A DNA stretch of 64,000 nucleotides from Scortum barcoo (taxonomy: Eukaryota; Chordata; Actinopteri; Centrarchiformes; Terapontidae), in NCBI GenBank assembly GCA_023238725.1, contig CM041537.1, positions 31,034,009 through 31,098,008 of the forward strand, written 5' to 3'. Under the pieces are notes generated by a model. It saw only the letters and a list, made by a program, of their open reading frames with translations, did no database searches and was not told the origin of the DNA. A program made the translations under genes and the position numbers. Within the stretch, counting starts at the first letter, position 1, and the number at the start of each line of letters is the position of its first letter. Of the stretch, positions 22,061 through 34,109 are shown piece by piece.

Positions 22061-22299
22061 ATAACTGAGATACGATCGCCAACGCAGGCTGCTGTTTGTT
22101 GTTTACTTTTTGTTTGGTTTTGTTTCTGTCAACGCAGGCTGATGCTTTTATTAATAAATAGGAGATGCACAGCTGCCCGGCACCAAGATAATGTTGAACA
22201 ACCAAACAGGTTTGTGTTATTAAAGTACTTGATCGTCCTTTTATTTGATAAGGTTCCACTTTTACACCACATAGCTCACTGGTCGGTGGGTACTGATTG

Positions 22300-24150
22300 A
22301 TTGTTGTGTTGCAACTGCTGCTGAAATAGCTTTGATGTTAATATTGGCTCCCAGTAACGCACGCTGTCCACCATTGTTACCACTGTTGTTAGTTTGTTAC
22401 AAGCCATCCGCATTTGGAATTTAACGTGCTTCTAATCGTGCCGTTACGTTACTGGTGCTTGCAGCGACCATAAAGGACGAAGAAAAAATCCAATATTCAC
22501 ATTAGTTATACACGTATTAACGGCACTATGTTACAAATAGTAATAGTATAATAGTAAGATGCAGCAATTTATAATGGTAATAAAATGTAACCAGCAGGTT
22601 TACTGATGTCCTTTTTTATGCAGTCTTGTTCAGAATAAACTTGACTATGATTATATTATATTTGATGTAATTTTCCTGGAGAGTATTTGAGAGAATTAAA
22701 TAGAAATGGTATGTATTTTTATGCATCTCTCCAACCATATTTATTGCTGTATTTTCTTTTTTATGCATTATGCCTATGAGCCTTTTAATGTTTATTATTG
22801 GGTCAACCTTTGACCTGTTGTTTGATAAGCCATCAGAGTGCACAGAAGGACTATACATGCCTTGCACTACAGAAATGCCAGGAGATCCAGTTAGGAGATT
22901 GTGAGAGAAATGAGGCACTTAATAAAACTGCAACAACACAACTTCTTGTTCCCCAACATTCAGGTATTATTGTAAACCTGTAACACCTAGCCTGGCTGGT
23001 TTTTGTTGCCTTTTTTTTGTTTTTTAAGTCATAGTACCATTTACTTGCAACTATACACCGCTTCACACACAAGTGAGCTGAAGAGGTCTGTTGCATAAAT
23101 AGCCTTGTTAAAAGCCAAGTTTTTAATTTTTCTGGGAAAATCACTGCCGACAACAAGGTCATAATACTGCAAATGTAAGTGCTTTCATCAGTGGGCTATA
23201 GGTTCAATCTCAATTCATCTCATCTGGCAATAGATAGTGACTTATCAGACAATTATTTTAATGCAAGTCTTTGAGTATATATTTAATAAGTGATTTAAGA
23301 ATATTTCACACTTGGTTCTTTTTGATGCTGAACACAACTGTAGCCCTGGCAACCTTGTACGGTACCAGTGGTGCTCCAATCTTTGCTGCTGGGGAGAAAT
23401 GTGCTGAACTAGCCAGTTCTAGCATATGTCTCAAATTGCTGCTGGCCTCAAGACTACAGAAAGAGAAATTACTTTGTTCTGTTTCACTTTGTTCTCCCCG
23501 CACACCATATATTACAAATTTCTGTCCGTTCTCCTAAGTCAAGAAAAATAAGCTCTTAAGTATCCAAAAATCAAACAAAGAAATTAACCTGCTATGAATT
23601 TACCCAGTTGCTGATAGCTAATATATTCATCCTATCATCCAATCCAAGTAGTTTACTCCTTAAGTAGGTTAATTAGTAAATGTAATGCAATTCATTGTCA
23701 GAGTTAGACATGGATTAATAGTATAAGGCATCTCAACAGCATTTATTTAATTACAGTAGTCCAATGAATATTTTTTTAAATAATCCAGTAACTCACAAAT
23801 TGTAACACATTAAAATTTCCAACCAGCCACCATCAGCTTAATAACCAGTGATCGCTGATATATTCACTCAGGTGTGTGTACAGGGGCCAGGCTAGTACTA
23901 CCCCCACTCCCCACAGTCACCTTCAGCTGACAATCATGTAAGAGCTAGTAGCAAAACATCCACTATTTGTGCAGAGCCAACCAGCCAAAGATGCTGTCTC
24001 AACTCCCAGCTGTCCTGAATGATCTCTGACTTTTTCTATTTTTCATTGTTTAAAAATATTTCCGAGCACCAAATCGTCTCAAAATCATGCCCACAGTATG
24101 ATTTTGATTGTTAGTTACGATGCTGAACAAGACAGCTGATCCAAAGATCA
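22300..24150. other. Intron-like / intergenic stretch before the ZNF exon
   Basis: No conserved exon was recognised. The 80-110-codon ORFs on both strands here have no family features. Confidence 0.45.
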
Positions 24151-24156
24151 AATGCA

Positions 24157-24330
24157 TATACACCAGTTAGCCACAGTATTACAACCACTGAAAGATAAGG
24201 TGAATAACATTGACTATCTACTTACAGTAACATAATCTATTAAGGGGTGGAATGTATTAAGCAGCAAGTGAACAGTCAGTTTTTGAAGTTGGAAGCAGGG
24301 AAATAGGAATAAGGGTCTGAGCAACTTTAC
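24157..24330 (+). mobile_element. Tc1-like transposon 5' fragment
   Basis: TATACACCAGTTAGCCACAG followed by ATTACAACCAC resembles the terminal repeat of a Tc1-like family. The subterminal part GGTGAATAACATTGACTATC, AAGGGGTGGAATGTATTA, AGCAAGTGAACAGTCAGTTT and GGAAGCAGGGAAA follows, up to a degenerate AAGGGTCTGAGCAACTTT. It is truncated after about 170 bp, just before the ZNF exon; no transposase remains. Confidence 0.65.
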
Positions 24331-24390
24331 ACTTGTTTAAGTATGTCTTTTTTTTTTTTTTACAAGATGTCCTGTATGTTTGTATCGCAG

Positions 24391-25487
24391 GTGTGTCTCA
24401 GGACATCCAACCGCTGATTGTCAAAGCAGATATTCCCCCTGAACACCAGGAGTTGAGTCTCAGCCTGGTCCAGGAGGCCCTAGAGCCCCCACACTTTAAA
24501 GAGGAACCAGAGAAAGTCTGGACCATGCCAGGGGTTCAAGAGCTCAAGGGGCCTGATATCTTAGGGTTTCAATTCCCTCCTGTCTCTGTGAAGGGTGAAG
24601 ATGATGAAGAGAATCTGCAGTCCTTACCGCTTCATCAAAGACAAACTGAGGAGTACAGAGAGACAGATCCTCTTGCCAGTAGTCCAGCTCATCAGATAGA
24701 GGCTGGGGCTGTTGGAGAGGACGATGGAGGATCAGAACAAGCCTTTGACTTAGATGTAACTAGTTTTTTAAAAGCAGTCAGCGATGGTCAGTTCTTCCTT
24801 TTGTGGTGCTTTAAAACTGAGACTGAAGACTTCAATGATGACGGGAAGCAGATGATTGAATCTAAGCCATTTTCAGATACACCGAAAAACAATGAAACTA
24901 TGTTGTATAAGTCTCTTGTTAAGAAAAACACTTATAAATGCCCAGCATGTAACAAAACATTTAAGCATAATGCAGCTCTGCAGAGACACATAACATGTCA
25001 TACAGGGGAGAAGCCATTTGACTGTACTGAGTGTGGTAAGACATTTAGGCAAAAGGGAAGTTTGCAAATACATATGAGAAAACACACTGGAGAGAAACCT
25101 TTTAGTTGCTTAGGTTGTGGTAAAAACTTTACCCAGAGTGGAACATTAGCAGCACACATTAGAATTCATACTGGAGAGAAGCCTTTCAGTTGCTCCGTAT
25201 GTAAGAAACGGTACAATGAAAGAGGGACACTTGTCAGACACATGAGAGTGCATACGGGAGAGAAACCATTTACTTGCCAATTTTGTGGTAAAAAGTTTAG
25301 TGAAAAGGGAAATCTGAATAAACACAAGAGAATTCACACAGGAGAGAAACCATTCACTTGCAGTGAATGTCAGAAAAAATTTTGTTTGCTGTCACACCTC
25401 AAAAATCACAAGTGTCCTGTTAAGAAAAACAGCATAGCTGTAGAGCAGGAACTTCAACTGAAATGTCCAAAAGTTACAGTACAATAA
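24391..25487 (+). CDS. C2H2 zinc-finger protein, terminal coding exon
   Basis: A probable DNA-binding transcription factor of the expanded fish ZNF class. The exon starts after TTGTATCGCAG with GVSQDIQPLIVKADIPPEHQ, the standard start of exon 2 in these genes, so the apparent Met at 24333 is intronic. An acidic linker (LEPPHFKEEPEKVW, VKGEDDEENLQSLPLHQRQT) follows. Five canonical C2H2 fingers joined by HTGEKPF linkers come next, beginning YKCPACNKTFKHNAALQRH (about 24932) and ending near 25343. A sixth finger (CSECQKKFCLLSHLKNH) lacks its final histidine. The exon is phase 1 at the 5' end and ends VTVQ-TAA; the stop lies inside an AATAAA, and a second AATAAA is at 26070. The frame is intact although the candidate first exon is broken. 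Confidence 0.88.
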
Positions 25488-25489
25488 AC

Positions 25490-27275
25490 CAGACACAGTC
25501 AGGAGGAAACCCTCCATTGTATGTTGTCTTTTCAGTATTCTCTGGTGTTAGAAATTATTACTGGAGGAAATAATCAGCAGATTTATTTATAATGAAAATA
25601 ATCATTAGTTGCAGCTCTAGTGTTATTCAGAACTGGAGAACACTTAATCATCACATTGTAACACAAAGAATCAATTATACATCAGGGATATCAACAGCAA
25701 CAGACAGTTGCTTTCTCTCTATCCCTCCTCACTGATTCTTATCTATTTCTGCATTTTGCTAGTGTCCTTGTCACTACTGGTAGGATCAGGTGGTACCTGC
25801 AGCCCATTCAGGTTGCACTGGTAGTTCATCTTCTCCAGGATGGCTCGTCTATATGTGCTGTCACAAGAAGGTTTACTGTGTCTCCCAACATGTTGCTGGG
25901 AGTGCTTACAGGCATGTGGGTGCCATACACACTATTGAGTCTCATTATGAGTTGCTATGATGAAATTCATGCAGTTTCATGCTATTTCAATTTTGTACTG
26001 TGATTATATCTAGCCCTCAGTTGGTTGGTGATTTGTTTCCATTGACTGTTGTTATGTCATTTTGTTGTCAATAAAATTATACAATGTACAGTTCAAAGTT
26101 TTTGAACTTGAATATTTAATATACATTGAGATACAATGTGTGATTTAAGTGTTCCCTTAATTTTTTGTAAGATGACCTGACATGCAGTGAGATTGAAGTG
26201 ATTGTGAAGGAGAAAAGGAGGTGTTGGAGTTAAAATTAATTCAGATCATCCATGCATGGAATAGGAATTGCAGAGGAACATACTATTGGTTCCCATCTCT
26301 AGCTATTTTTCATTGTTCCCAAAGTAAAATATGAATGTTGATATTGGTTTAACTTTTGTATCACAAGTAGGTCTGAGATGTTATCCACATTAATTTGCAA
26401 AAAGGCTGGAGATACAGAATATAATGCAGTATATGGAAAAATCTTCTTAGACCACTCCCATGACATCACATTTTGAGTCGAACATTTGTTGAACCCCTTT
26501 CAGTTAGCCAGAGGTGTTGAGGATAATACCAAATTAAGCTGTGTTTTGTACTCAACTTTTAGTCCCAGGTATCTTTTTCAAGGAACTAATAAGGTTCCTG
26601 GAGCCCAATGTTGTGTGTGTTTCCACCGTGGGCTAAAGACCTGCAAAGATTAGGCAAATTAGTCTGCTGATGTATGAGAATGTATGAGTTTTTACATGTT
26701 ATTTTTGCATGCCGCTAGTTTTAGCATAATGAGGAGGATGATTATGAACAAGTTTACATTTTTCACAGATGAACTGATGAGCTGCTTCTAAACATCCTGT
26801 TCATATGACCTTTGGGTCACCTGACAGGCACTGCTAGGACTGTCAGAGAATGTCAGTGGAAGTTAAGAGGCAATGGCCAGTTTTCACAGTACTACTTAGA
26901 AGTGCTTTAACTTTGCAAGACAGCAAATTCACAGCACAACAAAATAGCAAATGAACTTTGCAGGAAGATTGCTAATCAGAATTGAACTGGACATTAACCA
27001 CAGAAATGGAACCAATGGGAACTATTTACACTGATCAAGTAATCTGTAAAAGACAAGATGTTAAAAATGAAAAAAGGACAAATTTTGCATGCCTCCAAGA
27101 AAGACTAAGAAATACTCAGTGACTTTCAGTAAATGTATTTTACTTATTTCAGTTGCTTACATCTATATATACATATCCATGAGGGAATTCTATTAATGTG
27201 TCATAATAACATGCAATCACATGATTACCATCCAAGAGACTGTGTAACAATGAAAGCAAAACTAAAAAATATCTG

Positions 27276-27358
<83 letters not shown>

Positions 27359-27930
27359 AATAAAAAAAGATATAGACACAGACAAGATGTACAATATGAC
27401 ATGTTATTTAACTGAAAGGATTGTATGTATTTATGTAGGAATGTGCAAGTTCACAGTATTTAAAGTCAGTTGCAGAATAAACTGCAGAATAAAATATGTA
27501 AAGATAAAGTAACACATGGAGTTAGACGTGTACATATGTATGTAATATGGACAAGGTGGCTATAGAGTTAATGGGAGTCTCAGGCCTTGTTGATGAAACC
27601 AGATGTAGTTAGGATTAAACAGTTTTTATTATGTGAGGATTTGGTCCTCATAAACTACAACCTCCTCTCAGAGGACGTACGCTTCAGGGTCATGGAAGTG
27701 TAAAAGTCCTGGAGAAATGGAAGATTGTAGTTAGTCACCTTCTTAGCAGAGTGAGTGATACAGTCGGCCCTGGTGTTTGGCAGTGGCAGCAGTGTACTGC
27801 CAAGCTGGTGATGAAGGAGGTGAGGATGGACTCAGTGATAACAGTGTTGAAGTACACCATTGTTGTCTTTGGCAGATCGAACTTCTTCAGTTCCTGCAAG
27901 AAGTAAATACTCTGTAAATAGTAAATACAC
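25490..27930. other. ZNF 3' UTR and intergenic region
   Basis: AATAAA at 26070-26075 is the likely poly(A) signal for the ZNF transcript, giving a 3' UTR of about 600 nt. After that I see no exon or named repeat except the AT microsatellite. Confidence 0.5.
27279..27354. repeat. (AT)n microsatellite, about 38 units
   Basis: Uninterrupted alternating AT over about 76 bp. The minus-strand ORF with a poly-IY stretch is an artefact of it. Confidence 0.97.
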
Positions 27931-27959
27931 TTTCTTCTGACCGCACTAAGCCAACAGAT

Positions 27960-28330
27960 GGGACCTGGATCATACTGGGACCTGTATGAGTACAGGTAAG
28001 GAGAAGGCTTGTTGTAGGGGGACCACCACCCCCGTCTGCCACTCCATGGGCACAGTTCTAGACATCCATGCAACACTGAAGATGCGATCAACTATAATAG
28101 CCCCACTATAATAGCCCCTTGTCACTGAGGAGCTTCTTGACCACCTTAGCAACCTCTGCCTGTCCCCAGTCCAGATCAGCAGTTCTCCTCCCCTTCTGAA
28201 AACAACTGGTACAAGCCCTGCTTTCCCCTCCTGGGCCATTTGACAGTTTTCCAGAACTTCCTTGAGGCCAACTGAAATTTATTCTCCATAACCTTTGCAG
28301 AAATTTATTCCACCTTTGCAAGGTGACAGC
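27960..28330 (-). mobile_element. Antisense LINE fragment, same family as 16.8-17.6 kb
   Basis: The minus strand contains SSGKLSNGPGGESRACTSCF and RTADLDWGQAEVAKVVKKLL (about 28250-28110), then a VPMEWQTGVVVPL-type piece near 28050. These are the fingers of a LINE RT: AEVAEVVKKLLSGKAPG... and VPVEWQTGVVVPIFKKGD in intact relatives. The 16.8-17.6 kb copy covers an overlapping part (FSRGGAVLTRT against FQKGRRTADLDW). Confidence 0.65.
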
Positions 28331-28569
28331 CGTCCTGCAGCCCTCCTGGCATCACAGCCTGATTATAAGACCACAAAGTCATTCATTGACCATTGATCTA
28401 GAGCTCTGGTACCAGGTACCTGTACCTGGTTTGTTAATTAGCTTATCTTAATCAGCTACGTGTTCTCAATTTCAGCTGAGACCTGCACTACAAAGTGCAA
28501 AGACCAAAATTCACAAAAATATGCAAATGTGGTCCAAATTGCACCCGGTACTCAAACATGTAAAATGAT

Positions 28570-29580
28570 AGTTACTGACTGGCTGGCGCTGCAGCAATTG
28601 AGTTGACTTTTTTATAATTATCTCTGAAACAGAGGGGCTGACTGAGAACACTATTCACCAATGCTGACATAAGGTTCTATCAGTCAGATATGATCTAAAC
28701 CAATTGTTAGGATAGGTGCGGGGCGGAGGGCAGTTGATGCAGTGACTTGGGGAACAGGAACAGATGGGCAGGAATAAGGCGTGCAGGAATAACGCGAGCA
28801 GGAACAAACAAGCAGGAACACAGGACGGGTGGTAACACAGACAACTCACCAAGAACAAAGGAAACGGACTGGTATATATGCACAGTGAGGGACAGGGAAG
28901 TGAAAACAGGTGAGGAGACTAATAGGGGACAGGTGAAACAAATAAGGGAGGAGCAGAGAGTAATCAGGCAGGAAAACACAAGGACAGGAAGTTAAGTGCA
29001 GACATGTGAGGAAAGGAGGGAATACAAAATAAAACAGGAAGTGGGCAAAACTGGGAACTGGGACACAGGGAACACAAAAAAACACACACAGATACACACT
29101 GAACACCATAACGACAAGAAAGGATAACACAAGGAACACCGGGCTGAGAAAACACAAGGGGTACAAGAAACACAGGGCAGAATAACACAAAGAACACAAG
29201 AAAATACAGAAAACCGGGCAAAAGGCAGATGAAACAAAACAAGAAATACTGCAAACCATAACACCAATTGAGAGCATCACTACAAACACCAACGCACCAC
29301 TCGAGACAGGAAATTAAAATCTTATGGTCAATAGTATCAAAAGCAGCAGTAAGGTCAAGTAAAACAAGGACATCAGGATCACCAGTATCAGCAATGAGTA
29401 AAAGATTAAAAACTCTTAAAAGGGCAGATTCAGTGCTGTGATGTTATTTAAAACCAGACTGAAACTCCTCACCAGTGCCATTCATACTTAAAAAAGACTG
29501 CAGTTGCAGTAAGACTTTCTCAACTATCTTAGAGATAGAGCGTAAAGATTGGTCTGTAGGATCCAGATTAGTTTTTTTTT
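28570..29580 (-). mobile_element. Antisense L2-like LINE RT, interrupted
   Basis: The minus strand from 29570 down gives LDPTDQSLRSISKIVEKVLL, LSMNGTGEEFQSGFK, HHSTESALLRVFNLLLIADT, PDVLVLLDLTAAFDTIDHKI and LISCLEWCVGVCSDALNW. After a 556-bp interruption the sequence continues FRSYLTDRTLCQHW (about 28700-28655). The AFDTIDH box is the first catalytic palm motif of L2/CR1-type elements. The copy is 5'- and 3'-truncated. Confidence 0.75.
28707..29262. mobile_element. 556-bp purine-rich insert with 8-bp target duplication
   Basis: ACCAATTG flanks the insert on both sides (28699-28706 and 29263-29270), and the reading of the interrupted LINE resumes exactly across the duplication. The ends are TTAGGATAGG... 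and ...AAACCATAAC. A 7-bp reading of the duplication gives GTTAGGATAGG and its rough inverse GTTATGGTTTG, a weak terminal inverted repeat. An 8-bp duplication fits the hAT superfamily. The body is purine-rich on the plus strand with no ORF; long frames on the minus strand are compositional artefacts. Confidence 0.7.
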
Positions 29581-29589
29581 AGCAGTGGA

Positions 29590-32500
29590 GTAGTAGTACT
29601 GTTACATGTTTAAGATATGCTGGAACTGAGTAGTAGAAATATTTACAATGATTAAAATCCACGGTCCAATAACAGAACATATCTCTTCAAATTAATAACA
29701 ATTTTCATTAAACTTTTTTTCTAACCCACGTAGATCATAAACCCATGAATAGCTAACTAATTGAAATTTGTTAAGAAATGTAAACACTGTAGTGCTTTTT
29801 ATCTAGAAAAAACACCGCTCTTCCGTTTACTATTATTTGTTTAAAGGTCAATCTTGCCGTATCACAGCAACAGGTGGAGTCAGTCAGTTTGACAGTTTGT
29901 TAGCTCAGGAAAATTAACAGCTTATTTGTGTTTGTCTCTTCATAAAATATGTGACATTCCTGTCAATATCTGTTGTCATGGTGAGAGTTAAGAACCTGAG
30001 ACACTGAAACACTGACAATGACAATAAAATAAATGACAATGAAAATAAAATAAATCAAATAATAAAATAATAATAAATCAAATAATAAAATGTTATTAGT
30101 GTTGATGACAGCATTCTTGATTCTTCACAGTTGCAAGCCTTTGTTTCTGTGCCAATGTCTGAGCTGTGGAGACAGCATAAAGATTTGGATTTGTGATCAG
30201 ACAGTCATGAATGAAGACATCTTGGAGGGAGACTTATTTGTTTATAATCCAAATAAAAATTAGAGTTGACCGTACCAGATGAGGCCTGTTTTTTTTTTAA
30301 ATTCATCATTGTGCCTTCTATAGCTTTGAGTAACAGTTAGGAAGGAAGTATCTAGCTGTGATAGTTTGACCACTACTGCCCACAGTCAAAGATATGAACA
30401 ACTAACAACAATGATAATTTCTGTCAAGCGATACAACAATTTACTTACACAATTATAATTACTTATACAATTGTAAGTTCTTCCTTTGCTGACTTGTGTC
30501 TCCAGTAGCTTCTGAGTGGTTGGAGCCAGGTTCAGAGGACTTTCCTTATTATTGCCCTTGGAAAATCTGGGAAGTATCTGAGTTTGCAATTGAGATTGAA
30601 CACAAATATATAAAAAAAATAAATATTGCATTTTTAAAATTATTTTTAAAAACAGGTACGTGACAAATAAACACTTTAAATATGAACTTGTCTGTGTCCA
30701 ACAAAACATTGATCTCAATTCAACCACATGATAGAAGTGTCAATCTTCACCGGCCTAATGATGTGATAATGAAAAACCTGCCAACAATTCTATCACACCA
30801 GTGATTCGCTGCTTTCTAAAAACGTTTTTACCACTTACTGCTTGTCTGGCATTCCCCAACATATAAAAGTAACATTAACATAATGTTCAATGACAATTCA
30901 ATAAAAAGACAGCAGTGTTGAGTATAACTGAGTCTGTTACACTACAGTCAATTTGTAAAGGTACACAATAATCTTACCTATCTGAGTGACTTGCCAACTA
31001 TACTATAATACTATAAACTATAATATTGGATAGGTTGGGATGTGTTGATGTTGTAGTTAATGATATCTGCATGAAAACATGCAGCACATCATTAGTCAGT
31101 CTGGTCTAAAATGATAAGTAAATAAACCTAACATAAAACCTGTTCTCCTAATATTTGTCAGCTGACAATTATCATTATGTGATGATCAGCAGGTTTACAG
31201 GCATTTGAAGAAGGTGCACCAACAGAAGCTCCAAAGAGCCACAGTGATTTTCACGAAATCATTTAAATATTTCACATTGTGAAATGAGCTTCCCAGACAT
31301 TACTGTTGTGAGATGTCAACACTGCTGACCAGCAAAAAATGAGAAATAAACATCTTCGACATGACGTATAGTACAGTACAGTACAATAATATCTGTTTGG
31401 TAAAACAACTAGCACACATGCATTTCAGTGCTTAGATGTTTGTTTGATTAGAGAAATTGCAGTGAATAATTATAAATAAGCAGTAAACCACCACCATCAC
31501 AGTAACAGAAGATTCACCACAGACTGTTACTGTAATCACTGGCACCTTAACTTTGTGGTTAATTTGATGAAAATCACACACAAATCAAACAGTGTTAATT
31601 ACCTGTCCAGCAAAAATGTGTCTAACTCTTCATCAGTGTCAAATCCTTTTTAGCTTTTCTTCACTGGTCATCTTCTGTTTCCTTCTCTTTGAAGTATAAG
31701 GAGAGATGCTAAGTTTTCTCTCTGCTGCTGCTCCTTGTTGTGCAAACAAACAAACTCCTGGCACTCCCACAGCCACCCGGTGGAGTTTGACCATGAGAGC
31801 TTATGGGCATTGACCCATGTTCTTCTCATTCAGGCTATTACTACCTAATCTCCTGATGGCTCTGCAGGGTCCACTTAGACCACTGTCATTTCCTACATCC
31901 TGTTCATCCTGTGGAGATATTTACAAAGACTGGAAGACATGCACATTTGGGAAGCTGGTTGGGCCACCATCAGAAAATATCATCTGCCAGGTAATATGCA
32001 GTGAAAACATACATTTCTGTATCCCCTGCTCCTCAAACTTAACATATCCATAGATTTGGATAATCCTGATGCTGGTGAGAAAAATGACCATAAGCTTATT
32101 TTCTGCTCTCACATTTGAATATGAGGTGGCTCATATATCTCTCCAGCCATGGAAAGTGGTACTCCCAGAGCAGATCCTGGTACTAGCTTGTCAGTTAGTA
32201 CTTGTTGCTAAATTTTTATGAATTGTCAAATGTCTCCTTGGAGGACAGGTGTATGGTCTTTCTTTTTGTAAGAGTCTAAGCAGGAGAGGCTCCCACCACT
32301 TTTGAAGGGGATAAACCCTCCTTTATCCTGGATACCTGGAGGGGACACATGTTCAGTGGGCCAGTGGTAGTGGTATTAGGTCCTGTCATGACCTGGCTTG
32401 TCACAACAAAGGAATAAGTCAGGACCATGTCAAATGCTTAAACAATACTTTATTCAACCAAACTAGACCAAATTACACAGCAAAATAAAGATATAAGGTA

Positions 32501-32870
32501 TATATAGGATTGGCCTGTAGCGGTGTCTTTGGGACATGTTGGCTGTGCAGCCGAGAGAGTGCATTGAAAGGAGAGAGAAAAAAGCATCGGTTCATTGACT
32601 GTAACTCAGCGGCTTAATAAAAGGCATCAGTTCACTAAAGGTGGAGCTGGACTGCTGTTGTTGTATATTGAATTGTGTAATCAGTGTTATCTTGAACAGA
32701 CTGGCTGCGGACAGATCCAGTTCTTGATGAGCCGGTGTTGCTTTTATTGTATAGGCTATACTCTCTTGTTAGAGATTTATTGATCCACTGCTTTCTGCCC
32801 ACTGTCTGTCCCGTCTCTGTGGTAACTGCAACAGCAATATCTGGTGGCTAAGCTTGCTACCAGCTTAATC
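29590..32870. other. Intergenic, low information
   Basis: Minus-strand exon-like patches (30500-30590, with SPLNLAPTTQKLLETQ; a donor-like CAGGTAATT near 31612) could belong to an unknown transcript but do not form a convincing gene. A segment beginning near 32390 (GTCATGACCTGGCTTGTCAC, then TACTTTATTCAAC) resembles the start of the purine-rich repeats seen elsewhere in the window. Part of the region (30150-30340) is an inverted partner of 35460-35660. Confidence 0.4.
30150..30340 (-). repeat. Inverted repeat, arm 1
   Basis: The reverse complement of this stretch matches 35465-35645. Shared blocks include TTACTCAAAGCTATAGAAGG, AGGCCTCAT.TGG, TCCCTCCAAG.TGTCT and CTGTCTGATCACA. Identity is roughly three quarters by eye. 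The arms are 5.1 kb apart and oppositely oriented; they are probably two copies of one dispersed repeat. Confidence 0.7.
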
Positions 32871-32929
32871 TCATCAAATCATGGTTGTGTGTGGAAATTC
32901 GTACTCGCATACTCACAGGTGAAAGATGA

Positions 32930-34100
32930 GATAAGAGGGCTGAAGGTGGACCTAATAAAAAGGATGAGGTAATCCGAGAGTTTTCCAGTTTTACCACTGC
33001 CCAGGCCAAACATATCTTGGCCCTGGGCTCCTCTCACTGTGGTAAAAACAATGGTGTCAGCCAACCCCAGTTCTGGCTCCTTCATTGCAGGTGGCAAGCT
33101 CACTCCTTCAGCTAGCCTCTTGGCTTTGAAGGATGAAGTGTCCACCATCCTCGTTCTGCCGGCTGGCGCATGTCTTCGCATTCTAGGCAGTCAAGTAAGG
33201 GTGTCAGCACTGATGCTCCCCCTGCCCCCCCACTGCCCTGGTAATCAGCTCCTCCATCTAGCATGTGGTGGTTACAAAATCACAGACATTACCCCAATGC
33301 CTGTGTCAAGGATATCAACACGGCTACCTCTGAGCTCCTTGGCTAATATGACAGTACAATGACTTCCACTGTGGTTATTCATGCTGGAATTAACAACATT
33401 AGACTGAAAAGTCTGAAATACTCATAGCGGATTTTGTCTGCCTCATTAACAACTTACTCAACTCAGGTAAACATTGCATAATTTCCGGACCACTCCTACT
33501 GCTCTGCTTTGGTGATGTGAAATTCAGCCAGTTCTGTCAACACCATGAGTGGTTGAAGGGTTACTGCCTCAGTAGGGGCATCCCCTTTGTGGACAACTTT
33601 ACTTCCATTCTCAATCATCCAGAATGATGGTCTAGACCCGAACCAGACAGGTTCTCTACATTCTTGGCAAAGTTACACAACCTGACACCGTGTAAGTCCT
33701 ATCTCTCAAGTATTCAAGTAGTCACTGTCACATCCCCATCCAGCCTAGTTCCCCAACCACATCTCTTAACCTCACCTCCGTTGTCTCAATCCCAGTGATT
33801 AGCAGGAACAGAATAAACATACATTTTATTTCCTGTCATTTTGACAGGACTAAGAATTTACTTACTGTCCCCTGCATAGCTAAGCCTCCCAAGTCAGATT
33901 CTCCTGTCTTTGGCCCTTTTAAATACCAAATCTCTGTCAAACAAAACTTGTATCCTAAATGACTTTAATACCTCCCAAAATATAGATATGTTTTGTCTTA
34001 CTGAGACATGGCTTTTAAATCATGGGACTAGTGGAGCTTTGCCCACCCAAGTATAACTTTATGAATGCCCCAAGGTTCTCGGGCCATGGTGGGGTTTATA
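32930..34100 (+). mobile_element. L2/CR1-type LINE: ORF1 esterase and endonuclease start
   Basis: The plus-strand piece around 33370-33700 reads VVIHAGINNIRLKS, RGIPFVDNFTSILNHPE, the SGNH/GDSL-hydrolase-like ORF1 domain found in CR1/L2 elements (I/V-HAG-NN and the later FVDNF block). Near 33920-34020 comes LLNTKSLSNKTCILNDFNTS followed by DMFCLTETWL, the start of the APE-type endonuclease of ORF2. Stops and frameshifts interrupt both. The element ends where retroviral-type sequence begins. Confidence 0.65.
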
Positions 34101-34109
34101 AAATCTACC

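Larger units (their letters stand above)
21779..22161. repeat. Local direct duplication around ZNF exon 1
   Basis: A 40-nt block starting TGTTTGTTGTTTACTTTTTG is present perfectly at 21779-21818 and 22093-22132. A 19-nt block TGCTTTTATTAATAAATAG is at 21874-21892 and 22143-22161. AACGCAGGCT occurs at 22081-22090 and 22131-22140, bracketing the second copy. The second copy lacks the 55 nt between the two blocks in the first and carries 10 nt of neighbouring sequence instead. This looks like template switching. Confidence 0.9.

Noticed and set aside
24333..24390. N-terminus MFKYVFFFFLQDVLYVCIA of the ZNF frame as a signal peptide
   Set aside because: It is the intron end: a poly-T tract and TATCGCAG acceptor precede the standard GVSQDIQ exon start.
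28846..29292. 148-codon hydrophobic, Cys-rich minus-strand ORF
   Set aside because: It is the pyrimidine strand of the purine-rich insert; composition explains the hydrophobicity, and two other frames look the same.
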